This document shows positions 27,049 to 35,428 of a DNA stretch of 44,573 bases, one piece after another (within the stretch, counting starts at the first letter, position 1; each line of letters opens with the position of its first letter). The notes beneath the pieces are model-generated. The model had not been told where the DNA came from and did not search any database. It saw only the letters and a program-made list of their open reading frames with translations. The position numbers and the translations under genes were made by a program. The DNA comes from Bacteroidales bacterium (GTDB taxonomy: Bacteria > Bacteroidota > Bacteroidia > Bacteroidales > UBA12077): positions 1 through 44,573 of the forward strand of contig DAOWGM010000142.1 in assembly GCA_030637515.1 (NCBI GenBank). Direction: 5' to 3'.

Positions 27049-27056
27049 TACCTTTG
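27049..27056 (+). promoter_or_regulatory. Candidate Bacteroidota -7 box for the LytS/LytTR operon
   Basis: TACCTTTG matches TAnnTTTG. A start about 7 nt downstream would fall at the ATG at 27064, implying a leaderless or near-leaderless mRNA. No good TTTG -33 box is present at the usual distance. Confidence 0.4.
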
Positions 27057-27063
27057 AGTGAAT

Positions 27064-28140
27064 ATGAATGATCAAAAGATATTAAATTTATTTACAATTA
27101 AGAGTAACTGGAAGTGGCATATTTTATATTGGCTTTTTTCTGCCTGCATTATGTTTTTTCTATTCAGTAATAAAGATTACAATCTACAAATCAGACTTTC
27201 ATTGGTTATATTTTTGATTACAGTAAGTTTTTTAATTACCCTTTTAGTTAACAGATATTTAATTCACAGATATTTATTTACTGGGAAATTGTTCATATTT
27301 ACGTACTTAATTATAGCTATTTTTATTGTTACTTTTTGGTTAATTTCTTTTTCTGTAATCCTGATATTGACATATAGTGTGCTAAAACTTCCTGATATGT
27401 TAATTCCTACTCGAAGTGAGATTGTTATATTGGTTACCGGAAATTACCTACTTGTAATTATAGCTGTGGTTATTCATTTTATTAAAGAATCATATAGAAG
27501 ATTAGTAGAAAAGAATAACATCGAAAAACAAAAGCAGTTAACTGAGATTAAGTTAAAAGAAGCAAGTTTAAGATTACTTCAGGGGCAAATTCATCCGCAC
27601 TTTTTATTTAATATGCTTAATAATTTATATGGACTGGTAAAAGAAGATGCAGAAGGCTCAAGAGAAGTTATAATGAAACTTTCCGACTTGCTTGATTACA
27701 TGTTATATGAGTGCGACAAACCGGAAGTGCTATTAATAAAAGAATTAAAATTTATAGAAAACTATATTGAACTGGAACGTGTGCGTCATGATGAAAACTT
27801 TAATGTTAAGATGAATTTTCCAAAGAAAATTGGTGATATTGAAATTGCACCATTAATTTTATTTCCATTTGTTGAGAATGCATTTAAACATGGATTTCAT
27901 AACCCTGAAAAGAGTTTTATTTTTATGGAATTCAGTACAGAAAATCAGATTGTTAAATTTGCAATTGAAAATAGCACTTTTGAAAAAAGTGCTGATAAAT
28001 ATTTAAAGCAGGAAGGTAAGGGGATAGGCTTAAAGAATATTAAAGATCGTTTAGAATTAATCTATAAAGATAAATACAGTTTAGATATATTAAATAGCGA
28101 AGGAATTTTTAAGGCAAGATTAGAAATTGATTTAAACTAA
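27064..28140 (+). CDS. LytS-type membrane sensor histidine kinase
   Basis: The 358-residue protein has four hydrophobic segments in residues 15-145, a short coiled linker (KESYRRLVEKNNIEKQKQL) and a His_kinase domain with QIHPHFLFNMLNNLYGL, where His179 (HPHF) is the expected phosphoacceptor. The ATPase part has PLILFPFVENAFKHGF and GIGLKNIKDRLELIY. It should autophosphorylate and signal to the LytTR regulator whose ATG follows its stop codon directly, so the two are one operon. I chose the ATG at 27064; a GTG two codons earlier lies in the likely promoter zone. The stimulus is unknown. Confidence 0.92.
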   Translation: MNDQKILNLFTIKSNWKWHILYWLFSACIMFFLFSNKDYNLQIRLSLVIFLITVSFLITLLVNRYLIHRYLFTGKLFIFTYLIIAIFIVTFWLISFSVILILTYSVLKLPDMLIPTRSEIVILVTGNYLLVIIAVVIHFIKESYRRLVEKNNIEKQKQLTEIKLKEASLRLLQGQIHPHFLFNMLNNLYGLVKEDAEGSREVIMKLSDLLDYMLYECDKPEVLLIKELKFIENYIELERVRHDENFNVKMNFPKKIGDIEIAPLILFPFVENAFKHGFHNPEKSFIFMEFSTENQIVKFAIENSTFEKSADKYLKQEGKGIGLKNIKDRLELIYKDKYSLDILNSEGIFKARLEIDLN

Positions 28141-28848
28141 ATGACAGATAAGCGTAAATATAAGTGCATTATTATTGATGATGAACCTATTGCAATTAAA
28201 GTAATTCAGGAACATCTCGAAAAGTTTGATCAACTCTTATGTATTAAGGGTTTTACAAAGGCTATTGATGCAATTGAAGTTTTAAATAACGAAAACGTAG
28301 ATTTGCTTTTTTTAGATATTAATATGTCTGGAATTTCGGGAATTGAGTTTCTAAAATCATTATCAAACCCACCGAAAGTAATTTTTACTACAGCATATCG
28401 CAATTTTGCTGTAGATGCTTTTGAATTGGATGCCGTGGATTACTTAGTTAAACCAATATCATTTGAAAGATTTTTAAAAGGCATAAATAAATTCCTTTCT
28501 CATACACAACCAAAGCAAGAGTCTGAAAATAAGACAAATGATAAGAAAGATTATATTATTTTAAAAGCTGATAAAAAGAACTATAAAATCAAATTCTCGG
28601 AAATCCTATTTATGGAGAGTCTCGATAATTATATAAAAGTTTATACTGCTGATTTTTCGATAATATGTTATGAAAGCCTTACTGCAATTGAAAAAAAACT
28701 TTCTAATGATTTTATAAGAATACACAGATCATATATAATCAACCTAACAAAGATTGACGTTTTTACTTCCTCATTTGTGGAAATTGGAGAAAGAAAATTT
28801 ATGATTGGAAGAAATTATAAAAATGATGTATTAAAGCGATTGTCTTAA
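28141..28848 (+). CDS. LytTR-family response regulator
   Basis: The 235-residue protein has a receiver domain with acidic pocket Asp13/Asp14, phosphoacceptor Asp59 (LLFLDINMSG) and Lys in VDYLVKPI, then a LytTR DNA-binding domain (about 137-235: IKFSEILFMESLDNYIKVY, FIRIHRSYIIN). It is the partner of the upstream kinase, with no gap between genes. LytTR proteins bind direct repeats upstream of targets; none was assigned. The last 34 codons are repeated at 30694-30795, beyond the LRR-protein gene that follows. Confidence 0.95.
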   Translation: MTDKRKYKCIIIDDEPIAIKVIQEHLEKFDQLLCIKGFTKAIDAIEVLNNENVDLLFLDINMSGISGIEFLKSLSNPPKVIFTTAYRNFAVDAFELDAVDYLVKPISFERFLKGINKFLSHTQPKQESENKTNDKKDYIILKADKKNYKIKFSEILFMESLDNYIKVYTADFSIICYESLTAIEKKLSNDFIRIHRSYIINLTKIDVFTSSFVEIGERKFMIGRNYKNDVLKRLS

Positions 28849-28967
28849 TATCGAGATAAATTTTTATTTATTTTAAACTGCACTTCATAAGAATATCTAA
28901 CCGAAGTAATATGCTATAGTATTAAAAATAAGTAGGTTAATTGTTGGACTTTGTCATATCAATCGAA

Positions 28968-28975
28968 TACCTTTG
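28968..28975 (+). promoter_or_regulatory. Bacteroidota-type promoter before the LRR surface-protein gene
   Basis: TACCTTTG fits the TAnnTTTG -7 box; a TTG-containing -33 element (TTGTTGG, 28941-28947) lies about 20 nt upstream. The predicted start gives a leader of roughly 20 nt to the ATG at 29001. Confidence 0.5.
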
Positions 28976-29000
28976 TATATGAAATTTAAAACATATTCCT

Positions 29001-30617
29001 ATGAAAAATTTCAGCCTTATTATTCTGTTATTAGCAAATATCAGTTTGTTTGCACAAAACACCTACATTCCGGATGATAATTTTGAACAAGCACTAATTG
29101 ATTTAGGCTTCGACTCCGGAGCTTTAGACGATTCTGTTACAACCGCTAATATCAGTGTAATAACAGAATTAAACATAGACAATAAAAGCATTAGCAGTTT
29201 AATCGGTATCGAAGATTTTACGGCTTTAACTTACTTGAATTGCTATTCTAATCAATTAACAAGTTTGGATGTATCCGCGAATACTGCTTTAACTCACTTG
29301 ATATGCAATGTTAATCAATTAACAAGTTTGGATGTATCCGCGAATACTGCTTTAACTCACTTGATATGCAATGTTAATCAATTAACAAGTTTGGATGTGT
29401 CTGCAAATACGGCATTAACTTACTTGATATGCAGTGAAAATCAATTAACTATTTTGGATGTCTCAGGACATACAGCTTTATTTTGGCTGAGTTGCTTTAG
29501 TAATAATTTAACAAGTTTGGATTTATCAGCAGATACAGCACTAATTGTCTTGGATTGTTATGATAATCAATTAATAAGTTTGGACGTATCGTCAAATAAA
29601 GCTTTAAATAATTTGTTTTGCGCTGTAAATCTATTAACAAATTTGGATGTATCTGCAAATACTGCTTTATCTTCATTGAATTGCTCTTATAATCAATTAA
29701 CAAGTTTGGATGTTTCTACTCCTGCTTTGACCAGGATTTACTGTAATAAAAACCAATTAACAAGTTTGGATTTATCGGCGAATACGAATTTAACTGAATT
29801 GAACTGCGATTCAAATCAATTAGCAAGTTTAGATCTATTAGTAAATACGGCTTTATCAGACCTGTATTGCGAGTCAAATCAATTAACAAGTTTGGATTTG
29901 TCAGCAAATAAGTCTTTAATTTACTTGTTCTGCAGGAATAATCTAATAGCAAATTTGGATGTATCGGCAAATACTAATTTAGAGATCTTGGATTGTACTG
30001 AAAATAATTTGACAAGTTTAGATGTATCTGAAAACACTGCTTTAACTGGTTTGTTGTTTAAATCAAATCAAATAATAAGTGTGGATATATCGGCAAATAT
30101 ATTTTTAAATGTCCTGTATTGTCCTAATAATCAATTAACAAGTTTGGATGTATCTACAAATGATGTTTTACAATATTTATATTGCGATTCAAATCAATTA
30201 ACTAATTTGGATGTAAGGAATGGAAACAATGTAAACCTTGAAGTCTTTGATGCTACAAACAACCCAAACTTATCTTGCATTTATGTTGATAATAAGAGTG
30301 CAGCTTATCTTTCCAGTTGGAATAAGGATGAAACATCTTATTTTGTTAATAATGAAACTGAGTGCGCAGCATTATCTGTAAATGAATTAACTGGGAATAC
30401 AAACTTTGCAATTTATCCAAATCCGGTAAAAGACCAATTCATTATTCAAACGAACAAAAAGATTGAATTAATAAGGATATATAATATTTCAGGTAAATTG
30501 GTAAAGACTTTTAATGAACAAAATTCATACTCTGTACTTGGATTACAAAGTGGTGTGTATTTTATCAATATCAAATGCACAGGTAAAACTTTTACCCAAA
30601 AGTTGATCATTGAATAA
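29001..30617 (+). CDS. Secreted leucine-rich-repeat surface protein with T9SS sorting domain
   Basis: The 538-residue protein has a signal peptide (MKNFSLIILLLANISLFAQ) and the block YIPDDNFEQALIDLGFDSG common before Bacteroidota LRR domains. From about 70 to 425 it consists of about 17 repeats of a 21-residue unit with the consensus L..L.C..NQLTSLDVSANTA. The tail (FAIYPNPVKDQFIIQTNKK ... GVYFINIK) is a type A T9SS sorting domain, so it is exported across the outer membrane and attached at the surface. LRR solenoids of this kind mediate protein or host contact in relatives; here binding is inferred. Two adjacent repeats are identical at DNA level, indicating recent expansion. The gene lies between two copies of the LytTR 3' end. 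Confidence 0.92.
   Translation: MKNFSLIILLLANISLFAQNTYIPDDNFEQALIDLGFDSGALDDSVTTANISVITELNIDNKSISSLIGIEDFTALTYLNCYSNQLTSLDVSANTALTHLICNVNQLTSLDVSANTALTHLICNVNQLTSLDVSANTALTYLICSENQLTILDVSGHTALFWLSCFSNNLTSLDLSADTALIVLDCYDNQLISLDVSSNKALNNLFCAVNLLTNLDVSANTALSSLNCSYNQLTSLDVSTPALTRIYCNKNQLTSLDLSANTNLTELNCDSNQLASLDLLVNTALSDLYCESNQLTSLDLSANKSLIYLFCRNNLIANLDVSANTNLEILDCTENNLTSLDVSENTALTGLLFKSNQIISVDISANIFLNVLYCPNNQLTSLDVSTNDVLQYLYCDSNQLTNLDVRNGNNVNLEVFDATNNPNLSCIYVDNKSAAYLSSWNKDETSYFVNNETECAALSVNELTGNTNFAIYPNPVKDQFIIQTNKKIELIRIYNISGKLVKTFNEQNSYSVLGLQSGVYFINIKCTGKTFTQKLIIE
29251..29376 (+). repeat. Two identical 63-bp tandem repeats within the LRR gene
   Basis: Positions 29251-29313 and 29314-29376 are identical over 63 bp (21 codons, NQLTSLDVSANTALTHLICNV), while neighbouring repeats of the same length differ at several positions. 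This in-frame unit could expand or contract by slippage or recombination. Confidence 0.9.
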
Positions 30618-30693
30618 GTTGTATGAATCCTTACTTGCTGAGCAATAGCTAAACTATGGTAAGTTTCTACGATTATTTTGAGAATCGATATTA

Positions 30694-30795
30694 ACAAAGA
30701 TTGATGTCTTTACTTCTTCGTATGTTGAAATAGGAGATAGAAAATTTACGATTGGTAGAAACTATAAAGAGGATGTTGCAAAAAGATTGAATTAG
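30694..30795 (+). pseudogene. Orphan second copy of the 3' end of the LytTR regulator gene
   Basis: It reads TKIDVFTSSYVEIGDRKFTI, then GRNYKEDVAKRLN and a stop, against TKIDVFTSSFVEIGERKFMI / GRNYKNDVLKRLS at 28747-28848. Both are 102 nt; about 21 differ by eye (roughly 79% identity), many silent. There is no start codon or receiver part. It is separated from the complete gene by the LRR surface-protein gene. Its stop codon overlaps the stop codon of the convergent DUF3795 gene. Confidence 0.85.
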
Positions 30796-31244
30796 TATCT
30801 GGGTAAATCTTTTATTTCATTAAAGTATTTCTCAACACCATTTTTTTTCATCTTATTTTGAATTGTTATCCAACGTTTTTCAAGATGTTCGTCGAAACCA
30901 TGTTTTGAGCATGGGAACTCTGCACATTGAAAACAAAAGTTAACGGAATGATCTTTAGAACACTGCTTTACTTTACAAGCTGTGAAAAGTTTGCATTCAT
31001 CTTTTCTGCAACCATTACATTCAACATTTGAGAAATGACTGAGCATTTCTTTAAAATCAGGATATTTTTTGAAAACAGGTTCTTCCAGTAAATCAACGAA
31101 TCGCTCAGCATAAACATCAAAATCTCCAAGATTCTCTTTTAGCTCTGAACTTAATTTCTTTATAGTTCCATTCTTAAATGCAAAACATTTAGAGCAATTA
31201 ATTCCGCATGGACCTAAGCTGTTTAATATATTATTATAGCTCAT
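30792..31244 (-). CDS. DUF3795 cysteine-rich protein
   Basis: From the ATG at 31244 the protein is about 150 residues and starts with LGPCGINCSKCFAFKNG, the CGxxCxxC-type opening of the DUF3795 family. Further cysteines in ECNGCRKDECKLFTACKVKQC and NFCFQCAEFPC suggest metal or Fe-S binding; no reaction is known. An upstream ATG at 31298 would add 18 residues that do not look conserved. Its 3' end overlaps the orphan LytTR fragment on the other strand by a few bases, so the insertion that made the fragment lies against this gene. Confidence 0.85.
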   Translation of the reverse strand: MSYNNILNSLGPCGINCSKCFAFKNGTIKKLSSELKENLGDFDVYAERFVDLLEEPVFKKYPDFKEMLSHFSNVECNGCRKDECKLFTACKVKQCSKDHSVNFCFQCAEFPCSKHGFDEHLEKRWITIQNKMKKNGVEKYFNEIKDLPRY

Positions 31245-31394
31245 TATAATTGACTTTGAACTTGTTGTTTCGTAAATTTGTAGAAAATATCTTATCAAAA
31301 ATACGTAAAGAAATCCTACAAAACTCTTCTTTGTTATAAGAATATTATAACGTACGCAAGATTGTTTATTTAATCAGAATAATAAGATGATATT

Positions 31395-31862
31395 ATGCCG
31401 ATAAAAAAAGTTAAAGATTATTTAGATAATAATAATATTAAATATGTTATTATTAGTCATTCTCCTGCTTATACAGCTATGGAAGTTGCAGCATCAGCAC
31501 ACGTGTCTGGAAATGAGCTCGCTAAAACTGTAATGGTAAAACTGGATGAGAAAATGACTATGGTTGTGCTGCCTGCATCGTATAAAATAGATTTCAATCA
31601 ATTAAAAGACGAGAGTGGAGCAGTTACAGTACAATTAGCAGCAGAAGAAGATTTTATAGAAATGTTTCCTAATTGCGAAGTTGGCGCAATGCCTCCTTTT
31701 GGGAACTTATATAAAATGGAAGTTTATGTTGCAGAATCCTTAACAAAAGGTAAAGAGATAGCATTTGCGGCTGGATCACATTCAGAGTTAATTAAACTAG
31801 CTTATAAAGACTTTGAAATACTTGTAAACCCAATAGTCTTGAAAATTTCAGTTCTTGTTTAA
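31395..31862 (+). CDS. YbaK/EbsC-family aminoacyl-tRNA deacylase
   Basis: The 155-residue protein is a single YbaK/ProX-like domain: YTAMEVAASAHVSGNELAKTVMVK, where the last Lys is the conserved functional residue, then AVTVQLAAEEDFIEMFPNCEVGAMPPFG and FAAGSHSELIKL. Such enzymes hydrolyse mis-charged aminoacyl-tRNAs such as Cys- or Ala-tRNA(Pro); the exact substrate cannot be told from sequence. It is a lone gene, divergent from DUF3795 across about 150 nt. The start at 31395 gives the usual length. Confidence 0.9.
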   Translation: MPIKKVKDYLDNNNIKYVIISHSPAYTAMEVAASAHVSGNELAKTVMVKLDEKMTMVVLPASYKIDFNQLKDESGAVTVQLAAEEDFIEMFPNCEVGAMPPFGNLYKMEVYVAESLTKGKEIAFAAGSHSELIKLAYKDFEILVNPIVLKISVLV

Positions 31863-31897
31863 AAAAGAGTATTAGGAATAAACCAGGATGTTCACCT

Positions 31898-31955
31898 TTC
31901 GACAGGCTCAAGATGACAACTATATATAAATTAATGTCACACTGAGCATGTCGAA
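31898..31955. repeat. Inverted pair of a dispersed 21-bp repeat (TGAGCxTGTCGAA type)
   Basis: TTCGACAGGCTCAAGATGACA (as two parts, 31898-31918) is the near-reverse complement of 31935-31955 (TGTCACACTGAGC then ATGTCGAA), with a 16-nt spacer. CACACT/AGTGTG (31938-31960) adds a small hairpin. This motif is familiar from many intergenic regions of the phylum. It separates convergent genes and may end transcription. Confidence 0.65.
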
Positions 31956-31981
31956 GTGTGATATTATTAAGTTCTTATAAT

Positions 31982-32698
31982 TTATTTTTTATCTCTTCTG
32001 AATTGAATACGTTCTTCTTTAGTCATTTTTTCTGTTGCATATTGAATAATTAATCTGGCACAATCATTTTTCCATTTTAATAAAAATTCTTCAGTTAAAT
32101 TGCGGTCTCGCTTCCAGCATTCGCGCAGGAACCATCCCAATCCTTGATGAACTTCTCGTTCAGTATCCATCATCATTGAATCTATAAAATCAAAAAGTTT
32201 AGGGAGATTTGAATCATGCTTTAAAAGTTTAATCATTGCAACAGGAACACATCTGCGTTGGAATTTATTCTCAGCTTTTCGCCAATCAGATAATTCCTCT
32301 AATTTTATTATTTCTTTTTTCCAGAATACAGGAAAAAAGTATTGTACAACTCCATCGGTATGAGCCCAATTGTTTATTCCTATGGAGAACCATGATTCTA
32401 ATACCTGAAATGTTTTATAATCAAATTCTTTTGCAAATTCATTTAACAGATTAATTGCAAAAGAAGGGAGTTCGAATTTTTCTTCTGGTACAAGAAGTTT
32501 TGAAACTTCATAAACAAGTTCAATATCACACCAAGATTGGCCTTTATATTCTTTAATTTTGTCAGGAATTAAATCTTTGTGTAAACCATAGCCATTGAAT
32601 CCATCTTTGAAATAGCGAGAATATTTCTTTACAATTTCTTCATCAGCATTTTTAACACAAAATTCTTTAATGTCTTTATGTAACTCTTTTGCCTTCAT
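31982..32698 (-). CDS. AlkD-like DNA alkylation repair protein
   Basis: The 238-residue protein matches PF08713-type HEAT-repeat alkylpurine glycosylases: KKYSRYFKDGFNGYGL near the N-terminus, QVLESWFSIGINNWAHTD with a conserved W-x-x-x-D, WRKAENKFQRRCVPVAMIKLL, and VHQGLGWFLRECWKRD near the C-terminus. The conserved Trp-His-Thr-Asp and Trp-Phe-Leu-Arg blocks line the DNA groove in the family. It probably removes alkylated bases without base flipping. It stands alone, divergent from the TetR gene. The second, truncated AlkD-like frame at 19661-20287 is a different subgroup by eye. Confidence 0.85.
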   Translation of the reverse strand: MKAKELHKDIKEFCVKNADEEIVKKYSRYFKDGFNGYGLHKDLIPDKIKEYKGQSWCDIELVYEVSKLLVPEEKFELPSFAINLLNEFAKEFDYKTFQVLESWFSIGINNWAHTDGVVQYFFPVFWKKEIIKLEELSDWRKAENKFQRRCVPVAMIKLLKHDSNLPKLFDFIDSMMMDTEREVHQGLGWFLRECWKRDRNLTEEFLLKWKNDCARLIIQYATEKMTKEERIQFRRDKK

Positions 32699-32760
32699 AG
32701 TGTAAGTTTTAAGAAATATAAATGTAGCATATTAAAATTTTTAAATCAAAAAGTTTGAAA

Positions 32761-32800
32761 AATACTTGACAGGTATTTATAAAATTACGTAAATTGTACG
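32761..32800. promoter_or_regulatory. Possible TetR operator region before the efflux/OM cluster
   Basis: Upstream of the TetR gene lie AATAC-7 nt-GTATT (32761-32777), TTACGTAA (32785-32792) and CGTA-5 nt-TACG (32788-32800). Short inverted repeats so placed are plausible autoregulatory sites. Nothing here proves binding. Confidence 0.3.
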
Positions 32801-32837
32801 AAAAAGGTAAAATAATACATAAAACGTATAAAAGAAG

Positions 32838-33416
32838 ATGGAAAGTATAGATGATCAAAAATTACGAGAAATACTGATAGCAGCAAAAGAACTTTTCTGG
32901 AAATACGGTTTTAAAAGAGTTACCATTGAAGAAGTATGTCGCGAAGCAAATGTTAGTAAAATGACATTTTACAAGCATTTTAAGAATAAAATGGAGCTTA
33001 TTAAATACCTGTTAAATTTTATTTATGATACCTCATTAAAAAAATATCGTGAAATTATGGATAGCGATATTCCTTTTCCTGATAAGGTAAAAAAGACATT
33101 AGACCTAAAAATGGAGCAATCTCAGAATATAAGCAATGAGTTTATGGATGATTATATTCGTCATGCCGATCCTGAAATGTTGGAGTTCTTGAATCAGATA
33201 AAGACTAAAAATCTTACAATGATTGTTAACGACTACACTGAAGCTCAAAAAAATGGTGATATAAGAAAAGATATTAAACCAGAATTCATATTGTACTTTT
33301 TAAATCACATGTTTGAGATGATGCAAGATGAAAACCTGGAAAAGTTGTATGCTAATCCACAAGATTTGATAATGGAGATTACAAATTTCTTTTTTTATGG
33401 AGTGTTACCGCGTTAA
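32838..33416 (+). CDS. TetR/AcrR-family transcriptional regulator
   Basis: The 192-residue protein has an N-terminal TetR helix-turn-helix (about 10-57: ILIAAKELFWKYGFKRVTIE, EANVSKMTFYKHFKNK) and a variable C-terminal ligand domain. It heads a same-strand cluster: barrel protein 10 nt downstream, then the ABC ATPase, two permeases and a LolA-like protein. Local regulation of that cluster and of itself is likely, through the palindromes just upstream. The ligand is unknown; the cluster suggests a hydrophobic or envelope-stress signal. Confidence 0.93.
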   Translation: MESIDDQKLREILIAAKELFWKYGFKRVTIEEVCREANVSKMTFYKHFKNKMELIKYLLNFIYDTSLKKYREIMDSDIPFPDKVKKTLDLKMEQSQNISNEFMDDYIRHADPEMLEFLNQIKTKNLTMIVNDYTEAQKNGDIRKDIKPEFILYFLNHMFEMMQDENLEKLYANPQDLIMEITNFFFYGVLPR

Positions 33417-33425
33417 GAAATAATA

Positions 33426-34568
33426 ATGATGTTGAAAAACGTTTCTATATTGGCTTTTATATTGTTTCTTTTGGTTCATCCAAAAGCAAATGCACAGTTT
33501 CTGGATAAAAAAGGGCAGTTGATTGGTCGGGCAGCAATTAATCCCGAAAAACCATTCGAAAGTCAATTGGGGCTTCAATATTTTCCAACACTTTTACTTC
33601 ATAAAGATTTGAACGAAAACTACGAATTTAATTGGGATTTTACTTTAAACATGTATTCAACATATTACTGGATTAACGATTCAAATGATCTGAATGCAAA
33701 AATAAAACCATATCGAGGATGGGTAAGTTTCTCAGGAAATCAATTTGACATACGTGCAGGATTACATAAAATAAATTTTGGATCAGCCAGTCTTTTGCGT
33801 CCTTTAATGTGGTTCGATAAAATGGATCCGCGCGATCCGCTGCAAATGACAGAGGGAGTTCACGCTGTGCTTGGAAGATATTATTTCTTAAACAATGCAA
33901 ATGTTTGGCTTTGGTTCTTATATGGAAATGATGATACAAAAGGTTGGGAAGTTTTTTCTTCTCATGAAGATAAACCCGAAATAGGCGGAAGAATACAATT
34001 GCCTTTTTTAACAGGAGAAATAGCAGGAACGTATCATTATCGCGAAGGTATTTTTGATGAAGCTTTCGCAGATTCATTGTCAAATCGAAATGGATTTTCA
34101 GAGAACAGATATGCAATTGACGGAAAATTTGATTTAGAATTAGGGCTCTGGTTTGAAGCAGCTTTAATTCATCAGAATCTTGACTTTACTAATCAGCGAT
34201 ATCAACGATTAATAAATGTTGGTGCAGATTACACCTTTGCATTAGGTAATGGATTAAATGTTATTACTGAATATTTTATGTATCAGAAAACCGAAAGTGT
34301 TTTTGGAAAAGGCAGCGGAATTGGATTTGGAGCTATGTCTTTAAGTTATCCATTAAACATAATAAATAATCTTCAGGCCATTGTTTATTACGATTTTACA
34401 AATAATGATTTTTATCGGTTTATAAATTTTTCATGGACATACGATAACTTGATATTTTACATGATGGCTTTCTGGAATCCTGATAATTTTCAAATATATC
34501 AGAATGTTGGTGAAGTAAATTTATTTGGTGGTTACGGAGCTCAACTAATGATCATATTTAATCATTAA
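33426..34568 (+). CDS. Outer-membrane beta-barrel protein of the TetR-linked cluster
   Basis: The 380-residue protein has a signal peptide ending KANAQF and a strand-rich body with aromatic-belt strands such as YEFNWDFTLNMYSTYYW, FDIRAGLHKINFGSASLL, FWFEAALIHQNL-type and an aromatic C-terminal residue context (GAQLMIIFNH). This is typical of a porin-like outer-membrane barrel; RPLMWFDKMDPRDPLQ is a recognisable block in the group. It starts 10 nt after the TetR stop, so it is co-transcribed with it. In the context of a MacB/LolCDE-like ABC system it is probably the outer-membrane partner or an export channel; the substrate is unknown. Confidence 0.75.
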   Translation: MMLKNVSILAFILFLLVHPKANAQFLDKKGQLIGRAAINPEKPFESQLGLQYFPTLLLHKDLNENYEFNWDFTLNMYSTYYWINDSNDLNAKIKPYRGWVSFSGNQFDIRAGLHKINFGSASLLRPLMWFDKMDPRDPLQMTEGVHAVLGRYYFLNNANVWLWFLYGNDDTKGWEVFSSHEDKPEIGGRIQLPFLTGEIAGTYHYREGIFDEAFADSLSNRNGFSENRYAIDGKFDLELGLWFEAALIHQNLDFTNQRYQRLINVGADYTFALGNGLNVITEYFMYQKTESVFGKGSGIGFGAMSLSYPLNIINNLQAIVYYDFTNNDFYRFINFSWTYDNLIFYMMAFWNPDNFQIYQNVGEVNLFGGYGAQLMIIFNH

Positions 34569-34618
34569 ATAATTAAGAATTAGAAATTAATAATTAATAA
34601 TGAAAAAGATATAATTGT

Positions 34619-34640
34619 TTTCCCCTTGGAGAAGGGGATT
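34619..34640. repeat. Short hairpin in the gap between barrel and ABC genes
   Basis: TTCCCCTT-GGA-GAAGGGGAT forms a short stem in the 147-nt gap 34569-34715, which otherwise shows only A/T-rich simple sequence. It may attenuate or stabilise the message, or be a dispersed repeat. Confidence 0.4.
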
Positions 34641-34715
34641 GAAATAAAAAAGTAAAATAGTTAATCCAAGCTTATAACTTTTAACATTCAACTAAGAACT
34701 ATAAACTAAATAAAT

Positions 34716-35423
34716 ATGGAACAAAATACTTTAATAACAATTGACAATCTTGTTAAACGTTTTCCGGTGGGTAAAGGTGAGTTTACAGCTTTAAACGGTA
34801 TTAACTTAGCTTTTGAAACCGGGGAGTTTACAGGAATTGTCGGGCCAAGTGGGTCAGGTAAAACAACTTTACTTAATATTATTGGTTCTCTTGATAATGC
34901 CACTGAAGGTGATGCAGTTGTAATGGGAGAATCAACAAGTAATCTCTCATTAAAGAGTGCTGCAAAACTTCGAAGAAAGCATTTAGGATTTATCTTTCAA
35001 ACTTACAATCTTTTACCTGTTTATACTGTTTATGAAAATGTTGAATTTCCACTGCTATTATTAAACATGACAGGCTCAGAACGTAAAAAAGCCGTGATGG
35101 ATGCTTTGGAATGGGTTGGAATAACCGATAAAGTTAAATCACGTCCTGCTCAACTTTCAGGAGGAGAATGTCAGAGAGTTGCAATAGCAAGAGCTATGGT
35201 GAAAAAGCCGGTAATTGTTTTGGCAGATGAACCTACAGCAAATCTCGATGCTGCAAATTCTCATAATATTCTAAAAATGATGCTCAAACTAAATGAAGAG
35301 CTTAAAACTACCTTCATTTTTGCTACTCACGACGATAAGGTTATTAAATATCTGAAAAGAAAAATTAGCCTTGAAGATGGTAAAGTTGTTAAAGATGAGC
35401 TTACTAAAGTGAAAGGAGAATAA
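34716..35423 (+). CDS. ABC transporter ATP-binding protein (MacB/LolD-like)
   Basis: The 235-residue ATPase has Walker A GPSGSGKT (43-50), the signature LSGGECQRVAIARA near 148 and Walker B VIVLADEPTANLD with the MacB/LolD-type FIFATHDDKVI switch. It energises the two FtsX-like permeases encoded just downstream (5 nt to the first). Such systems are mechanotransmission type: they pull lipoproteins or drugs from the inner-membrane outer leaflet rather than importing. Length and start are normal. Confidence 0.95.
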   Translation: MEQNTLITIDNLVKRFPVGKGEFTALNGINLAFETGEFTGIVGPSGSGKTTLLNIIGSLDNATEGDAVVMGESTSNLSLKSAAKLRRKHLGFIFQTYNLLPVYTVYENVEFPLLLLNMTGSERKKAVMDALEWVGITDKVKSRPAQLSGGECQRVAIARAMVKKPVIVLADEPTANLDAANSHNILKMMLKLNEELKTTFIFATHDDKVIKYLKRKISLEDGKVVKDELTKVKGE

Positions 35424-35428
35424 ATATC

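Noticed and set aside
27058..27063. GTG start of the LytS-type kinase
   Set aside because: It lies at the predicted transcription start region after the TACCTTTG box; the ATG at 27064 is more likely.
29251..30200. Regular short repeats that could suggest a CRISPR-like or satellite array
   Set aside because: They are in-frame 63-bp coding repeats of the LRR protein, and antisense open frames there are shadows of the repeat.
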